Of a stretch of 25,969 nt of DNA, positions 1-10,212 are shown piece after piece (within the stretch, counting starts at the first letter, position 1; each line of letters starts with the position of its first letter). The notes below the pieces were generated by a model. It had not been told where the DNA came from, did no database searches, and saw only the letters and a program-made list of their open reading frames with translations. This stretch comes from Reticulitermes lucifugus. Its lineage: Eukaryota; Arthropoda; Insecta; Blattodea; Rhinotermitidae. The DNA lies in the NCBI GenBank assembly GCA_026260175.1, contig JAKCWW010000171.1, forward strand, positions 46,109 to 72,077, read 5' to 3'. Position numbers and translations under genes: made by a program.

Positions 1-154
1 CTCATTTCTGTTAGAGGCTGAGTCGACCCCAGGGCCATAGTGCGACCGAAACGATTATGTCTATGAAAAATTCCAGTGACACCATCGGGAATCGAAACCG
101 CGACGCTCCGGCTTATAGCGCAGTGCCTCAACCAACTGCGCCACCGCGCGCCCC
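1..154 (-). mobile_element. tRNA-derived SINE (family SINE-4), cut by window start
   Basis: Read on the minus strand, this copy begins near 154 with a tRNA-like head. The A-box-like segment reads GGCGCAGTTGGTTGAGG. The B-box-like segment reads GGTTTCGATTCC, with one extra T against the usual GGTTCGANTCC. The body that follows matches the copy at 10412-10682 closely over its whole visible length, for example the shared block around CTCATTTCTGTTAGAGG at 1-17. The 3' part lies outside the window. Such elements use an internal RNA polymerase III promoter and a LINE reverse transcriptase supplied in trans. The damaged B box suggests this copy is no longer a good promoter. The family is supported by two copies here; that it is a known insect SINE is from memory. 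Confidence 0.8.
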
Positions 155-1044
155 CATTTCTGAGTGTATGCCAGGATTTTGACGCGAGGCCTTCTCACTG
201 ATAACCGAGCGTCTCTGGTGTCCAATCACTATAGTGTCATATTACCTGGGGGTGGTATATTGTGTTACTACGTAATAATAGCGTTCCAAAGAGGCGGGGC
301 ACAGACTCGTCAGTAGTAAGGTTGGTGTGGGTGTGATTCGGTCTCACAGTGTGATACATCGTGTTTGATGTGCTCGTGTGTGGAGAGTAAATAATTTCGT
401 GGGAGTCGCTGGAGGTATCGAGAGACAAATGCGTGTTTCTCAGTGTCAGGGTGTCATATATGTCAATTAACACAGAGAGAGAGACGTTAATAGAGAACTG
501 AAAATCTTAATGGGAGAAGGAAAATATTGTGAATAAGTTCAAAGTGGTCACCTGATTCTTTGTAAAAGAGAACCGACTGTGCGAAATACGAGCATTGGAA
601 GCGTTTTCTGTTCCGAAAGAAAATTAGTCTTACAAGAAAGGCGTGCCTTTTGTGATCATGTACGATGCGCAGTAAATTTGGAATCGCTCAGGGGGTTCTC
701 GTGCCCCACTTTGTTGTGTCCTTTCTGATACCATACTTCTTTGGGAGGAATTTCCATTAGCAAGGTTTATGTGTCTGCTTGAATGTATGATATTGCCTTG
801 TATTGAAAATACAGGCATCTCTGCTACCGACAATAAGTGACCGATGTTTGTAAAGTCTATAAGGACGAATATTGTCGTCTCCAATACACGCAAACTCATA
901 TAGGGGAGATCGTGTTTGTGTGATCATCTCCATGTTTGAACTTCACAAACGGTTGAAAATTTTTGATTAAGTTTGGAGCATTCCTGCCACCATTCGGGCC
1001 CGAATCTTTTCTATTCCAGTTTGATATTTAAACAATAAATATTA
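155..1044. other. No recognisable gene or repeat
   Basis: This is AT-rich sequence with a GT-rich patch (about 240-420) and a short GA run near 474-484. A minus-strand open frame of 89 codons (630-899) matches nothing I know and shows no domain, signal peptide or membrane segment. I see no promoter or splice pattern that would support an exon. Confidence 0.5.
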
Positions 1045-1560
1045 AGACACAGAGAGCTATAATTTTGTTTGTTGTTTTGTATGGACATGAAACCGTGTCT
1101 CTCAATTTAAGGGATGAACATTTGGTGAGGATTTTCGAGAATAGGGTGCTGAGGAAGATACTTGGGCGGGAGAGGGAGGAAGTAACAAGATACTGGTCAT
1201 AATGAGGAGCTTCACGATCTATACTCCACGTCAAATATCATTAGGGTCATAAAATTAAAGAGGATGAGATGGGCGGGGCGTGTGGCACGTATGCGAGAGA
1301 AGTACATAAAGAGTTTTGGTGGGGAAACTTGAAGGACAGAGACTACTTTAAAAACCTAAGTTTGGCTGGGAGTATAATATTACAACTGAAAATAAAGAAT
1401 TAGCTTGGGAATGCGTGGTCTGGATTAGTCTGCCTCATGATGGGGATAAATGGTGGTTGCTTTTTAACGCGGAAATAAATATTCGGTTTCCATAAAATAT
1501 GTAGATTTTCTGACTATCTGAAGAAATATTAGAGAAGCAGTCTGTTACATGAAGTTAACT
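1045..1560 (+). mobile_element. LINE-A, 5'-truncated 3' end, copy 1 (pseudogene)
   Basis: Broken frames encode the C-terminal tail that follows the reverse transcriptase domain of a non-LTR retrotransposon. Visible pieces are VVLYGHET, FENRVLRKILG, then after a frame change EELHDLYSTSNIIRVIK and RMRWAGRVARM. Stops and frameshifts follow, and the remainder to about 1560 is alignable to the copy at 3153-3450 through the region after the stop. No endonuclease or catalytic YADD segment is present, so this is a 5'-truncated insertion, the usual product of target-primed reverse transcription. The element clade cannot be decided from this tail. The call rests on remembered insect LINE tails and on the three copies here. 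Confidence 0.75.
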
Positions 1561-2984
1561 TATTTGTTGTAGATGACATCTTAGAAGTGTTCCTTCATCA
1601 AATTTATTTTGGAGGCGGGAGTACTTAAAATATCAAGTCGCAAAAACTGCTATTGAAACTGTATGTATTTCGGCGCGTATCGTAGTCTTACTTTATTTGG
1701 TCAACCCTTAACACGGGACAAAATTATTGACGTTTTCAAGTAACATAATCATCTGAATCATTTTTACTTTTTTACTAAAATAAATTTACATATTTCAGTA
1801 TACAAAAATTTCCTCGCCTACACTCTGAATGCTTATAATTATTTGCAATCTGTGTGTATGCGAGAAACAAGTATGTACAAATTATAATTTGTGTATACTT
1901 ATGTACTAAAAAAGGCGCTCGTCTTAGAGCTGAATCTGAACTCTTATTTTTTATCTTTATCTCTCATTTCTTCGCATATTTAAACTAATTCAATAAGTAT
2001 GCTCGCACATATAAAAACATAGATCCATGTTACGTAGTTGCATTAATATTAAAATTGTGCACATTTGCAGTCTCTTGGTTGAAACGTTATGTACATCAGG
2101 AGTTTGAGTGTCGGTTGCTATATGTTATCGTGATTTACTTAATTTTTTTTGTTGGAAAACTTTATGAAGTCTTGACAAGAAGTTTCATGTTATGTTATGT
2201 GCATCCATCGACTATTTCATGTGCGTGTTGTGGGTCTGTGGCACACGGCTGCGCATTTCCCTTCAAATGCGCGTCTAAGCGTCGGTTGCCACTGGTGTAA
2301 AGTTGTTTTGCGGCTCTTCGTTTAGCTGCACAAGAACGATCAGTAAGCATGTTTTCGCTTAATAAGCTGCTGTAAATTAGGACAGTAAGTCTCCTGACGC
2401 TATGCTCTAAATTGTAAATTAATAACAAGCTTTTAGTTAAGGATTAATAACAATTTCATTAAGGTAACTTGTTTTATATACGAATTGTTACAGATTTTAA
2501 GTTCTGTTGTCACAGAAAGTACTTATAACATTTAAATTCGGCCACAGCGAGTTTTTACTTCAGACCCCCTGATCTAAATCAGACGTTTTACATTTTCACA
2601 TTTCCAATATTGTCCTCTGTCATTTGGGTGGTACAATTATTAGATTATTATAATAAATCAGTACTTGTGTGTAAATTAGGCATGGGAAAACATATTTCAT
2701 GGATAGCGGTGTTCTTTTATGCAAGACTTTTTTGTCAAGTGAGTATTTCTTAGGACACACCCAAGAATTTATTTAGGCATTTAGGTAACGTGTGACTGAC
2801 ACGCAAACTACTATCTTAAGATTTTACTGTCAGCAGTTCTTCACCCTCATATTTAAGTAAATAGTAATTTTCGGCGTGCTGGACGATAGCTTGGTACACA
2901 ATTTTCAGACACATGCAGAATGCCTTCTTTACAAAGGTCCTGTCCAAGTCCAAGGCTCTTTAGCACATTTTGAAATTTGTAATT
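1561..2984. other. AT-rich stretch, no gene seen; one short hairpin
   Basis: Nothing recognisable at gene scale. At 2250-2271 there is an exact 8-bp inverted repeat (GCGCATTT / AAATGCGC) around a 6-base loop. Short open frames on both strands (for example 2055-2300) have no recognisable domain. Confidence 0.5.
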
Positions 2985-3152
2985 TTTTACGGTGAGGGTT
3001 TTTTAGCCCCTCGCCCAATCTCCAAGCTGGAGAGCCACACTTGTCGGCAGTCCACGACGGCGTATTCAGTGTATTTTCAGTTTCTCTCCAAATCTGGCCG
3101 CCGTCTTCCCCACCCGCAACCTGAAGACTCCCCACCCCATGACGACAAGGAC
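2985..3152. repeat. Putative unclassified insect repeat fragment
   Basis: The plus strand translates to pieces such as EGFLAPRPISKLE and GRRLPHPQPEDSP. I associate these with a dispersed repeat seen repeatedly in insect annotations, not with a characterised protein family. It abuts the LINE-A copy at 3153 without a gap, so it may be an internal part of a longer LINE copy, or an older repeat into which the LINE inserted. The coding direction is not established, so no strand is given. The class is unknown and the assignment depends on memory. Confidence 0.35.
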
Positions 3153-3450
3153 ATGTGGCACGTGTGACAAATAAGAGTGATGCGTATGGGGTTTTGGTGG
3201 GGAAACCCGATGGAAAGAGACCACTTGAATGACCTAGTTGTGGATGGGAGGATAATATTAAACGGATTTTCTAGAAATAGACTGGGACGCGAGGACTGTA
3301 TTTATCTAGCTTAGGATGGGAACTAGTGGCTTACTGTTCTGAACACAGCAATGAACCGTCGGTTTGCATAAAATGCGGAGGATTTCTTGACTACACGAGG
3401 AATTGATAGCTTCTGAAGACGGACTCTGTTCCATGGAGTTAAGTTAATTA
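3153..3450 (+). mobile_element. LINE-A, 5'-truncated 3' end, copy 2 (pseudogene)
   Basis: An open stretch reads ARVTNKSDAYGVLVGKPDGK then RPLE and a stop. This is the segment downstream of RMRWAGRVARM in the same LINE family as copy 1. The following sequence, including the block near 3355-3450, aligns by eye with 1470-1560 of copy 1 and 13890-13946 of copy 3, so the shared part includes the 3' end of the element. Several in-frame stops show that it is dead. Its 5' break falls at about 3153, further downstream than in copy 1. Confidence 0.75.
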
Positions 3451-3541
3451 CATAGTTAATTGGCAAATAGCCTTCGATGCTAACGCGCATCTCAATCCAC
3501 ACATTTATATGATAAGCCTAAAATGTAATTAGTTTCCCAGT

Positions 3542-3670
3542 AAAGGTAAAGTTCACCCTAGAACAGGCCATAAAGGCCCAGAGGGGGAGTAGAGGTATAG
3601 ATCTACTCTTTCTTTAACCTCGGCGCTAGATGGGGGTGGGTGGTCAACGCCACTCCCCGGCCGCTTTACT
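3542..3670 (-). mobile_element. SINE-1 3' tail fragment
   Basis: The reverse complement matches the last roughly 125 bases of the complete SINE-1 at 8847-9148, from GTAAAGCGGCCGGGG to the end block CCTGTTCTAGGG and AACTTTACCTTT. The tRNA-like head is absent, so this is a 5'-truncated insertion or a deletion remnant. It has no promoter boxes. Confidence 0.85.
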
Positions 3671-4761
3671 CAGTAACGTGTGTAAAATAAAATGCACTAA
3701 ATTAAATACATTTTCGAATATAGATATCATATATGGAACTTTATCAGAAAATGAGAAGGAATCAGAAACACAGATGTAGATTTTATTTATCCCCCTGAGC
3801 AACATTTTCCTTACAAAAAATTTAAGTAAACGAAATTTGCACTGGTTAACACTTGCAACCTTTTCATGTGTAAAGTTCTATCAAAACCTGTCAGTCACAA
3901 AAGATAAGCATAAAGGTTTTGTTAAGGCCTTTATTATAACAGGCATAAAATGAATTACCGTGAGTCAAATTCATATATATAGATATATATATCACATGAC
4001 TTAGTGCTGCGTATATACTTTTTAGTAAGATAAGTATTCAGAAAATAAAATATTAAAAGTTGATTTACGTTTATGAGTAAAGTGACCTATTTGCCACTAA
4101 AATTACCCATAATAAAGTCTAAACATATCCAGAAAATGAAATTTACATTCTCCATACCGAGTTCGGGCGTTGTTACACGTGGACAGACCTACTGTAATGA
4201 AGTAGGTGGTTTTAGATTTTTTATAAACTTATCCAAAATTACGGAAATTATTTTTTGAGAAGTTTTTCTTTACAAAGTACACAATTCATAATTTATCCAT
4301 AATATTGGTACTACAATTTTTCCCACTTTAACCTCTTGGAATAGCCTGGATAGAGTGAATTACTCGAGTATGCCTATTATCTGCTTATTGACACAAGATA
4401 AGCACAGTGAGATGGACACGTGGTGGAATCCTGTTCGCGTGATAAAACACTATTTTCCAGCACGTCCCAAATGTGTTTAGAGATTAAGTCCCCTCGTCCA
4501 TGCTGACACATCTACCACATAATTCTATCGTCACCCTATCTCTTGGACAGAGTGCGAAGGCACGCAACATTTTATACCATACGTACAGCCTTATTTTCTG
4601 TCTTTTCATAGTGAGAGTATAATAAAATGGAGACAGGTAGGCGCTTACATAAAGAAAATGCGATTTTGTGCACATCTGCTGTAATCCATCTGCCAGTGAA
4701 AGGAGTATGAAGAAGTAAAATAAATTGTAATTGGGTCTAATAGTAAAATTTAATAGTAAAG
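3671..4761. other. AT-rich stretch without recognised genes; short AT microsatellite
   Basis: There is a short (AT)n-type tract at about 3973-3992. A 61-codon plus-strand frame at 4073-4258 has no recognisable features. Nothing else stands out. Confidence 0.5.
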
Positions 4762-5033
4762 CTGTTCCTGTGATTATCATGAAAGCATGTGGGGGGAGTG
4801 AAGGCATAACTTTATTCATTCTTAACCCCGGAACTAAATAAGGATGGTCAGCTTCATGCTCCATCCGCTTTATCCCCGGAGAAAGAGCCTTCTGTGCCCA
4901 TTGAATAGTAGGTTTGGGTGACCCAAGAGTCGGTCTGGACGCTTTGGAGAAAAGAATTTTTGCCCCTGCCGGGAAGGCTCGGTTTTCCAGTCTGCACTCA
5001 GTCACTCTACCGACTAGGCAGTGCCAGATCTCC
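4762..5033 (-). mobile_element. SINE-1b copy (tRNA-derived)
   Basis: On the minus strand the head near 5030 reads CCTAGTCGGTAGAGTGACTG, an A-box-like region. It continues through a decayed B-box region and then shares blocks with the copy at 24105-24375: CGTCCAGACCGAC, TATTCAATGG and GGGGATAAAGCGG. The body is related to SINE-1, but the middle differs consistently, so I treat 1b as a subfamily. The longest open frame of the window (minus strand, 4484-5005) mostly overlies this SINE and is not a gene. Confidence 0.75.
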
Positions 5034-6299
5034 GAATATAATGGATAATAAAATAAAATGGGTAACTACACGGAACAGCCTTTCTTGGGAGTGCAGTAGT
5101 CGGAGAGGGGCCAAGGAATTCTCCAAAATTTATGGAAAGTTAAGATTGTTTTTTTACTGCTTTCACAAAGCAACGACTGGACTGCAATTGAATCTAGTCC
5201 ACGCCATCCCTTCCTATTTCTTTAAGATCCATTTTGTTATCGTATTTTCATCTGTGCTTCTGTCCAGTGGTCTCATCTATCAAGTTTTTTCCGAGTGAAG
5301 TTTTAGACCTTTTTCATCTCTCACGTGCTAGCCATGTGTCCCACAGTCTTATCCTTTTGATGTGATCATTCTAATAGTTTGATAAAGAGTATGAATTGTG
5401 AATCTTCTCATTATGACGTTCGAATTTATCTACAGAACACTAAATCAAGTTTTATATCGGGTTTAGGTACGTGTAAAACCTGGTACATCAAGGAAATTTT
5501 TAACTTAAATACAAGCAAGGACTAGGACATTTTAGGTAGGTACTTCACTTTATCTGAAAAGTCATCACAGAATAATGTTATTAATTTTAATATCTGTAGA
5601 AACGTAATACTTTCTTTATATCTGTCACTGTCTTCGAGAAAGCTATTAAATTTCTTTCGTAGTTTAATTACAGAGAGTTTTAGCAGCTTATATGACAATC
5701 TTCAGTATCTAATGTATTATCTCCGAGAAATTTTTCTTGAATATAAAATGAATTTCGCGTTTTAAAACTTAATTGCAGGTAATTAAACTACTTTGAAATA
5801 TATATGTATAGCCAAGTCTGGCAGGATTAAGAAACGCATTATTTTTTAAATGTAAAAATATGCCTGTATAATTGAAGTATGGTGTAGGTCTTGAGCCTTA
5901 AACAGCGGCAGTTGTGCGAATGATAGTTTTCCCTAACGTCAATGTCAACGTACGAAAGTATGTGCTGTCGAAACGCCGAAGACTGTTAGTTGAAATGCAG
6001 TGCTTCAGATTACTCTGATTGTTGCACAAGGAAACGCGAACATGGAATTGTATTAGAGTGTTTAAGAAAATACCACTTTGTACTGTGTTACTGCTCAGAG
6101 CAAGATAAATTCAGTCGGCACCACCAGTGAAGGATAGCTGCACAGATATCATCACAAGAACACAGATATAACTTTGCACTATATTGAATAAAATCTTTGT
6201 GATTTGACTGAGGTGTAGATAATTCAATAAAATGGATGGATGTGGGCTGAGCGACGGCAGCTCAATTCCCAGAAAGAAGAGGGACTCATGTATGTGTTA
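5034..6299. other. AT-rich stretch, nothing recognised
   Basis: No repeat family from elsewhere in the window recurs here, and no open frame with a recognisable domain is present. The frame at 4918-5298 begins inside the SINE-1b copy and runs into unassigned sequence. Confidence 0.5.
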
Positions 6300-6400
6300 G
6301 CATTTCCAGCCTATTAAACAATGGGTATATCGAGGGCTGTTCTCCTAGGATAAAGCGGGAAGGGCATAAAGCTCACCATGGACTTCTAAGTTAAAAACAG
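6300..6400 (+). mobile_element. SINE-1b internal fragment
   Basis: Plus-strand blocks CAATGGGTATATCGAGG, GGATAAAGCGGGAAGGGC and AAGCTCACCATGGA align by eye with the middle of the SINE-1b copies at 4762 and 24105 (read on their minus strands). Head and tail are missing or too decayed to see. This is an old fragment. Confidence 0.5.
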
Positions 6401-7590
6401 AGCAGGAATTAACTTATCGTAAGAAATAACTAAAAATAAAATAAACTTCAGACCTAATGGAAAGCGGAGTGAGGTCGTCATGTCATTAAAAATGGTAACA
6501 TGGGCGAAAAAAAGAATTACGTTAGAGCAATTATTTATGCGTGTTTTTTTATACATGGTTTTCCAACATTTAGTAAGAGATATATTTGTTGCATACAGAA
6601 GTAACTATTTTTTTCTCGTAAAATGTATTTTTCTGAAGAATGTGACAGCGCAATTTTTTCTGTACGCAAATCAGATAACAGAAATCACTTGACTATTTCA
6701 TGTCAAATTTTAATCACGCGCAAAACACCAACCAAGTACTATAATGTTGCAACCATTTGACATTGCAATGTATATTTTCAAGCCGTATAAGAACAAGACA
6801 TATTTTCCCAACTTCTTAGCCTCTTAGCTGGTTAGAGCAGGCAGTAATAAAAAGAAAGCCCCGCACAGAATGCCTGCTCGTCGAAGTTGCTCCATCCTCC
6901 CTTATTTTGTATGGACTAAGCAGTTTATATTATTCTGTCATTAGGCTGCGTCTGTGAATATTTCTTGTTATCCTTGCATTAGTTTTCTTTAAATATGGTT
7001 GTTTTTTGGAGCATATATGTAAGCTTTGAATAAAGATTTTTATCTGACTATAGTAATTTAAATAAAATATTGATCTGTGGTATCATAAAAATAATAAACT
7101 ATCTTAGGTTGTCAAGGGTTGAGAATTCGTGGGCCTTTACCTCCATTTCTCCATATATCTTCTTGGAATGGTGGTTAGACGTAGGTACATTTTCACCGTG
7201 TCATCTCTTCCATGTTCTTTGCTCACTACAGTAGGATTATATACCGACTGTCAGTGCGATATGACGCTTTATCAGAACCCCGTGTGTTAAACCTCATTTA
7301 CTGGAAGAATGGAAATATAATCTGCGGAATGGCCGATATCAAGCTCTGTTATTATGAATCAGGTTGCAGGGCAATGGGACTGTTGATTGAACTGTGACAA
7401 TAACAGTTCATTGGGAGCGCCATGTCTGCCGCAGATCGACACTGGGTTAATACAACTGCCTGTGGATCAGACAATAAAACTATGAAATCGTATTTTACAT
7501 TGTCGCTGAAAAAGCTCAGGATCTTCTAATGGGATTGACGAGATTTTATGAGGACATAATACGGAATGCTTTGGTATAAACAAAAAAACC
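6401..7590. other. AT-rich stretch, nothing recognised
   Basis: Short frames at 6480-6692 and 7212-7397 have no recognisable domains and are bounded by AT-rich DNA. No copy of the window's repeat families is visible. Confidence 0.5.
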
Positions 7591-7690
7591 TTGACCCGTG
7601 AAGTTGGGACCGATACGTTGTCCCGAAACGTCGGTAAACAATTACCACACGACGCTGCGTAATATCCCATAGGAGCGCAGATCTCCAAAA
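7591..7690 (+). repeat. CGAAACGTCGG-type repeat end with hammerhead-like motif
   Basis: This is one half of the repeat that appears as a full dyad at 11370-11540. A degenerate core TGAAGTT (7599-7605) leads into a perfect 5-bp stem, GGGAC (7606-7610) with GTCCC (7620-7624), followed directly by GAAA (7625-7628) and CGTCGGTA (to 7636). Downstream, GACGCTGCGTAATATCCCAT (7651-7670) matches the corresponding tails at 11110-11165 and 11505-11540. The minus strand translates to LLWDITQRRVVIVYRRFG, a peptide I remember from insect annotations as repeat-derived. The core lacks the leading C and the final GA of CUGANGA, so self-cleavage is doubtful. Confidence 0.6.
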
Positions 7691-7699
7691 AAAAACCAA

Positions 7700-8642
7700 A
7701 GGGGATGACACTCGCTAAATGTGAAAAAGCCCTGTGTTACAAAGTTGTGGCCCTGCAGGTGCACGATTTGCAGATAATAATATCGAAGTGGGCGTATTAT
7801 GTTAAGACAGTATTTGTTGATTCAGGAAAATGGATTTATAAAGTAGTGCTTGGTCTGATAAGATTCTTAACTGCATACGTTGTTTGGACTCTTGTCGCTT
7901 GTTGTAAGCGCATTGAATGAATCTACTCTCTCGTAACAAAATTATATTATAAAACATATTTCTGCAGCCACATGTTTATGGCTATAGCAGTAACGTACGT
8001 GGATGTAAAAATGCGACATTCCGTATTTGATTCATTTCATTTGGTTTCAGACTAATGACTTATCCTGTGATATCTGCTGTACGCCTGCAATTAATCGTTT
8101 AGACAACCTTTCTCACATACGTGACGGAGAAGTTGTCGCACTCTTACGGGGCCGTGTGTAAAAAAAAGACAGCGTATGCACAGACGCACTCGTATAAGTA
8201 CGTACTTATGTATATACATATATACATGACATATATACATAACCGAATAGCAAGATGCTGAATTTTTGAGTTTATGATAGCTTCAAATGACGGGGGAAGA
8301 TGACAGCGGATAGTGAGTAAGAAGTGTTTCTGAAAGAGGAAGTCATGATTTTATCAAGTTATTCTGGGGGTTGTATGGGCAGACAGCGTGCGGCCTGTTG
8401 TTGTTATTTTGTTTGTTACTTTGTTGCTCTTTCTTACAATATCCCCCCCCCCAGACACGAAGGTTACAGTTGCTAGAACGCTTATAGTTCTCAGTTTGAG
8501 TTCATTGCCTGACAGACGGTTTAAACTTTGTTTTAAATGTTTTCTTGGGAGCTAAATCTTGTCCATCCTCCATAGCACAGTCCTTTCTAAACGTTTCTTC
8601 TCGCATTCTTCTATCATGAAAAAACAAACTATGCCTACCACT
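7700..8642. other. AT-rich stretch with poly-C and AT microsatellite
   Basis: A TATATACATA-type microsatellite lies at about 8205-8245 and a run of ten C at 8443-8452. The 71-codon frame at 7705-7920 has no known domain, and I see no other support for it as an exon. Confidence 0.5.
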
Positions 8643-8748
8643 AGGTAAAAAGATCAAGTTTATTTTAGAACAGGCCATGAAGGCCCAGAAGGGGAGTAGA
8701 GGTATAGCTCTACTCTTTCTTTAACGTCGGCGGTAGATGGGAGTGGAT
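8643..8748 (-). mobile_element. SINE-1 3' tail fragment, inverted next to the full copy
   Basis: The reverse complement shares with 9033-9115 of the complete SINE-1 the uninterrupted block GTTAAAGAAAGAGTAGAGCT and onward through CTATACCTCT. It also shares CTTCATGGCCTGTTCTA near its end. It is in the opposite orientation to the full copy and about 100 bp away from its start, so the two make a long inverted repeat around a loop that includes the SINE head. Confidence 0.85.
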
Positions 8749-8834
8749 GTGCCACTAGATAATGAAAATATTAATAATCTACTATTTTCTACTTTTCAGT
8801 TTACAGCTTCTACTTCTTTAATGTAACTTTTTGG

Positions 8835-8846
8835 TAGTTAACCTTA
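8835..8846. repeat. Left target-site duplication of SINE-1
   Basis: TAGTTAACCTTA occurs here and again, identically, at 9149-9160, exactly bracketing the SINE. The 12-bp perfect match is the expected footprint of target-primed insertion and fixes the element ends. Confidence 0.88.
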
Positions 8847-9148
8847 CGGGCCGCGATAGCTCAGTCGGTATAGCGACTCGCGACGGGCTGGATGGTCCGG
8901 GGATCGAATCCCGGTGGGGGCGAGATTTTTCGCAGCTGTCCAGACCGGCCCTGGGGCCCACCCAGCCTCCTACACAATGGATACCTGGTCTCTGTCCCGG
9001 GGGTAAAGCGGCCGGGGCGTGGAGTTGATCATCCACCCACATCTAGTGCCAGGGTTAAAGAAAGAGTAGAGCTATACCTCTTCTTCCCCTCTGGGACTTC
9101 ATGGCCTGTTCTAGGGAGAACTTTACCTTTTTTAACTTTACCTTATCA
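8847..9148 (+). mobile_element. Complete tRNA-derived SINE-1 with target-site duplication
   Basis: This is a non-autonomous retroelement of about 302 bp. The head carries an A box TAGCTCAGTCGG (8857-8868) and a B box GGATCGAATCC (8901-8911) set in a good T-arm (CCGGG and CCCGG around it), the internal pol III promoter. The body is tRNA-unrelated. The 3' end carries repeated ACTTTACCTT-like units in place of plain poly(A), a tail style that suggests mobilisation by a LINE recognising that 3' end. The perfect 12-bp duplication indicates a relatively recent insertion. Translation gives RDSSVGIATRDGLDGPGIES, which I remember as a repeat-derived artefact in many insect gene sets. It is not a tRNA gene: no matching acceptor stem closes it. 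Confidence 0.93.
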
Positions 9149-9160
9149 TAGTTAACCTTA
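9149..9160. repeat. Right target-site duplication of SINE-1
   Basis: Identical to 8835-8846 (TAGTTAACCTTA). Confidence 0.88.
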
Positions 9161-9892
9161 TTTGTATAACACTTTAATGTACTATTAAACTATTCAAATA
9201 AAATAATTAATAAAAATAGGCCATCGAATAAAATATTTCTTACATCTTATGTGTGCTCTTTTGTTGAAACGTAAATGTGTGCATTAATATCAATCACAAA
9301 ACCGTCACACTATCAAACGTGCCACGCGGGCTTAGTGTGTGTTTCCAACTGGCTTTAAAATCTATAGGAAAGTACAAGTGAGTAATACAATGTTCCCTTG
9401 CTTGGTGCTGCCCACAACCAGTTGAAATTCGGATTAGTAGAGTGGGGCGAAATATTTACGGATTTCCTACTAGCCACTTCCCTTTCCACTCTCAAAATAT
9501 GGCAACGAGATTTTGAAGGTTGTGAGTTTGCAAAGGTTTATGACTGTTGTCTCCCGCCCAGTAGCGACCACCGTTACAGATATAAGCGGAAAGCCAAGAA
9601 GAATAAATGTCATTATAGGATCCTCAGTTCCTCTGGTCTAGCGCGCTGTTTGACATGTCGAAACACGATACAATATTCCGTCGTCAGTCGTGGTTAGATG
9701 GCAGAGGACAATCTGTACTTATATTCGAACAATAAAATTGTGTTTAGATATAGGTTATAAATAGTTTTTTTCTATTAAAAGCCATTTAAATAAATTTTAA
9801 TAATGCAATTTACATGTTTAAAATTTAGCTATAAAAACTGATAATGTCCAGATAACTTCGCGTAATACCAGACGACCATCCGTCTATCACAA
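9161..9892. other. AT-rich stretch, nothing recognised
   Basis: A 99-codon plus-strand frame (9398-9697) has no domain that I know. The right end of this stretch may be the interior of a hAT-like element whose terminus is at 9893-9926, but no matching left terminus is visible. Confidence 0.45.
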
Positions 9893-9926
9893 GTGGTACG
9901 CGTACCACAGGTTGAAAACCACGGCC
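9893..9926 (-). mobile_element. hAT-like transposon terminus with subterminal palindrome
   Basis: GTGGTACGCGTACCAC (9893-9908) is a perfect 16-bp palindrome, followed by AGGTTGAAAACCACGG. Read on the minus strand, the end is CCGTGGTTTTCAACCTGTGG. This resembles the CAGTGGTTCTCAACC-type termini with a nearby GC-rich palindrome seen in some hAT transposons. The element would extend leftwards. I find no matching opposite end and no 8-bp target duplication, so it is a fragment at best. Confidence 0.4.
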
Positions 9927-10194
9927 CTATACACAATATAGTTTTTTTTCGTTCCTTCTCGGAACCTCAGAGTCTTCACGTTTCGTGCTAACCCATTATT
10001 TAAACACTGTCTTACGACGTGTGAAATGGCGACTGATCTGGTTTGTAAAGCTTCCGACATTTTTAGAAAAAGAGAAACCATTGCACACGTCACATTTCAA
10101 TGTGGTATTACGATGCTCTTACAGTTTCTATGTTATGTGCTCGTTATGAAATTGTTTTGTGTTTATTGTTTATTGTTGCTCACCTTTTGTCTTT

Positions 10195-10212
10195 TGTGTG
10201 TGTGTGTGTGTT
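10195..10212. repeat. (TG)n microsatellite
   Basis: Uninterrupted TG dinucleotides, about eight units, in a T-rich context. Confidence 0.9.

Noticed and set aside
630..899. 89-codon minus-strand frame as a possible exon
   Set aside because: No recognisable domain and no convincing splice or promoter context.
2970..3167. 65-codon frame as a small protein gene
   Set aside because: The sequence matches a dispersed repeat pattern and runs into the LINE-A tail, and an antisense frame of similar length overlaps it.
4484..5005. Longest open frame of the window (173 codons, minus strand)
   Set aside because: Most of it lies over the SINE-1b copy at 4762-5033, and its peptide has no domain. It is a by-product of the repeat.
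7467..7711. Two overlapping minus-strand frames with familiar peptides (LLWDITQRRVV)
   Set aside because: They translate the CGAAACGTCGG-type repeat, which recurs non-coding at 11037 and 11370.
8847..8925. Possible genuine tRNA gene (A box, B box and T-arm present)
   Set aside because: No acceptor stem closes the cloverleaf, and the sequence continues into a SINE body with a tail and target duplication. The same reasoning applies to the heads at 10600-10682, 19750-19825 and 20903-20985.
8818..9155. Three overlapping frames across the complete SINE-1
   Set aside because: All lie within or across the SINE. Known SINE structure and target duplications explain the sequence.
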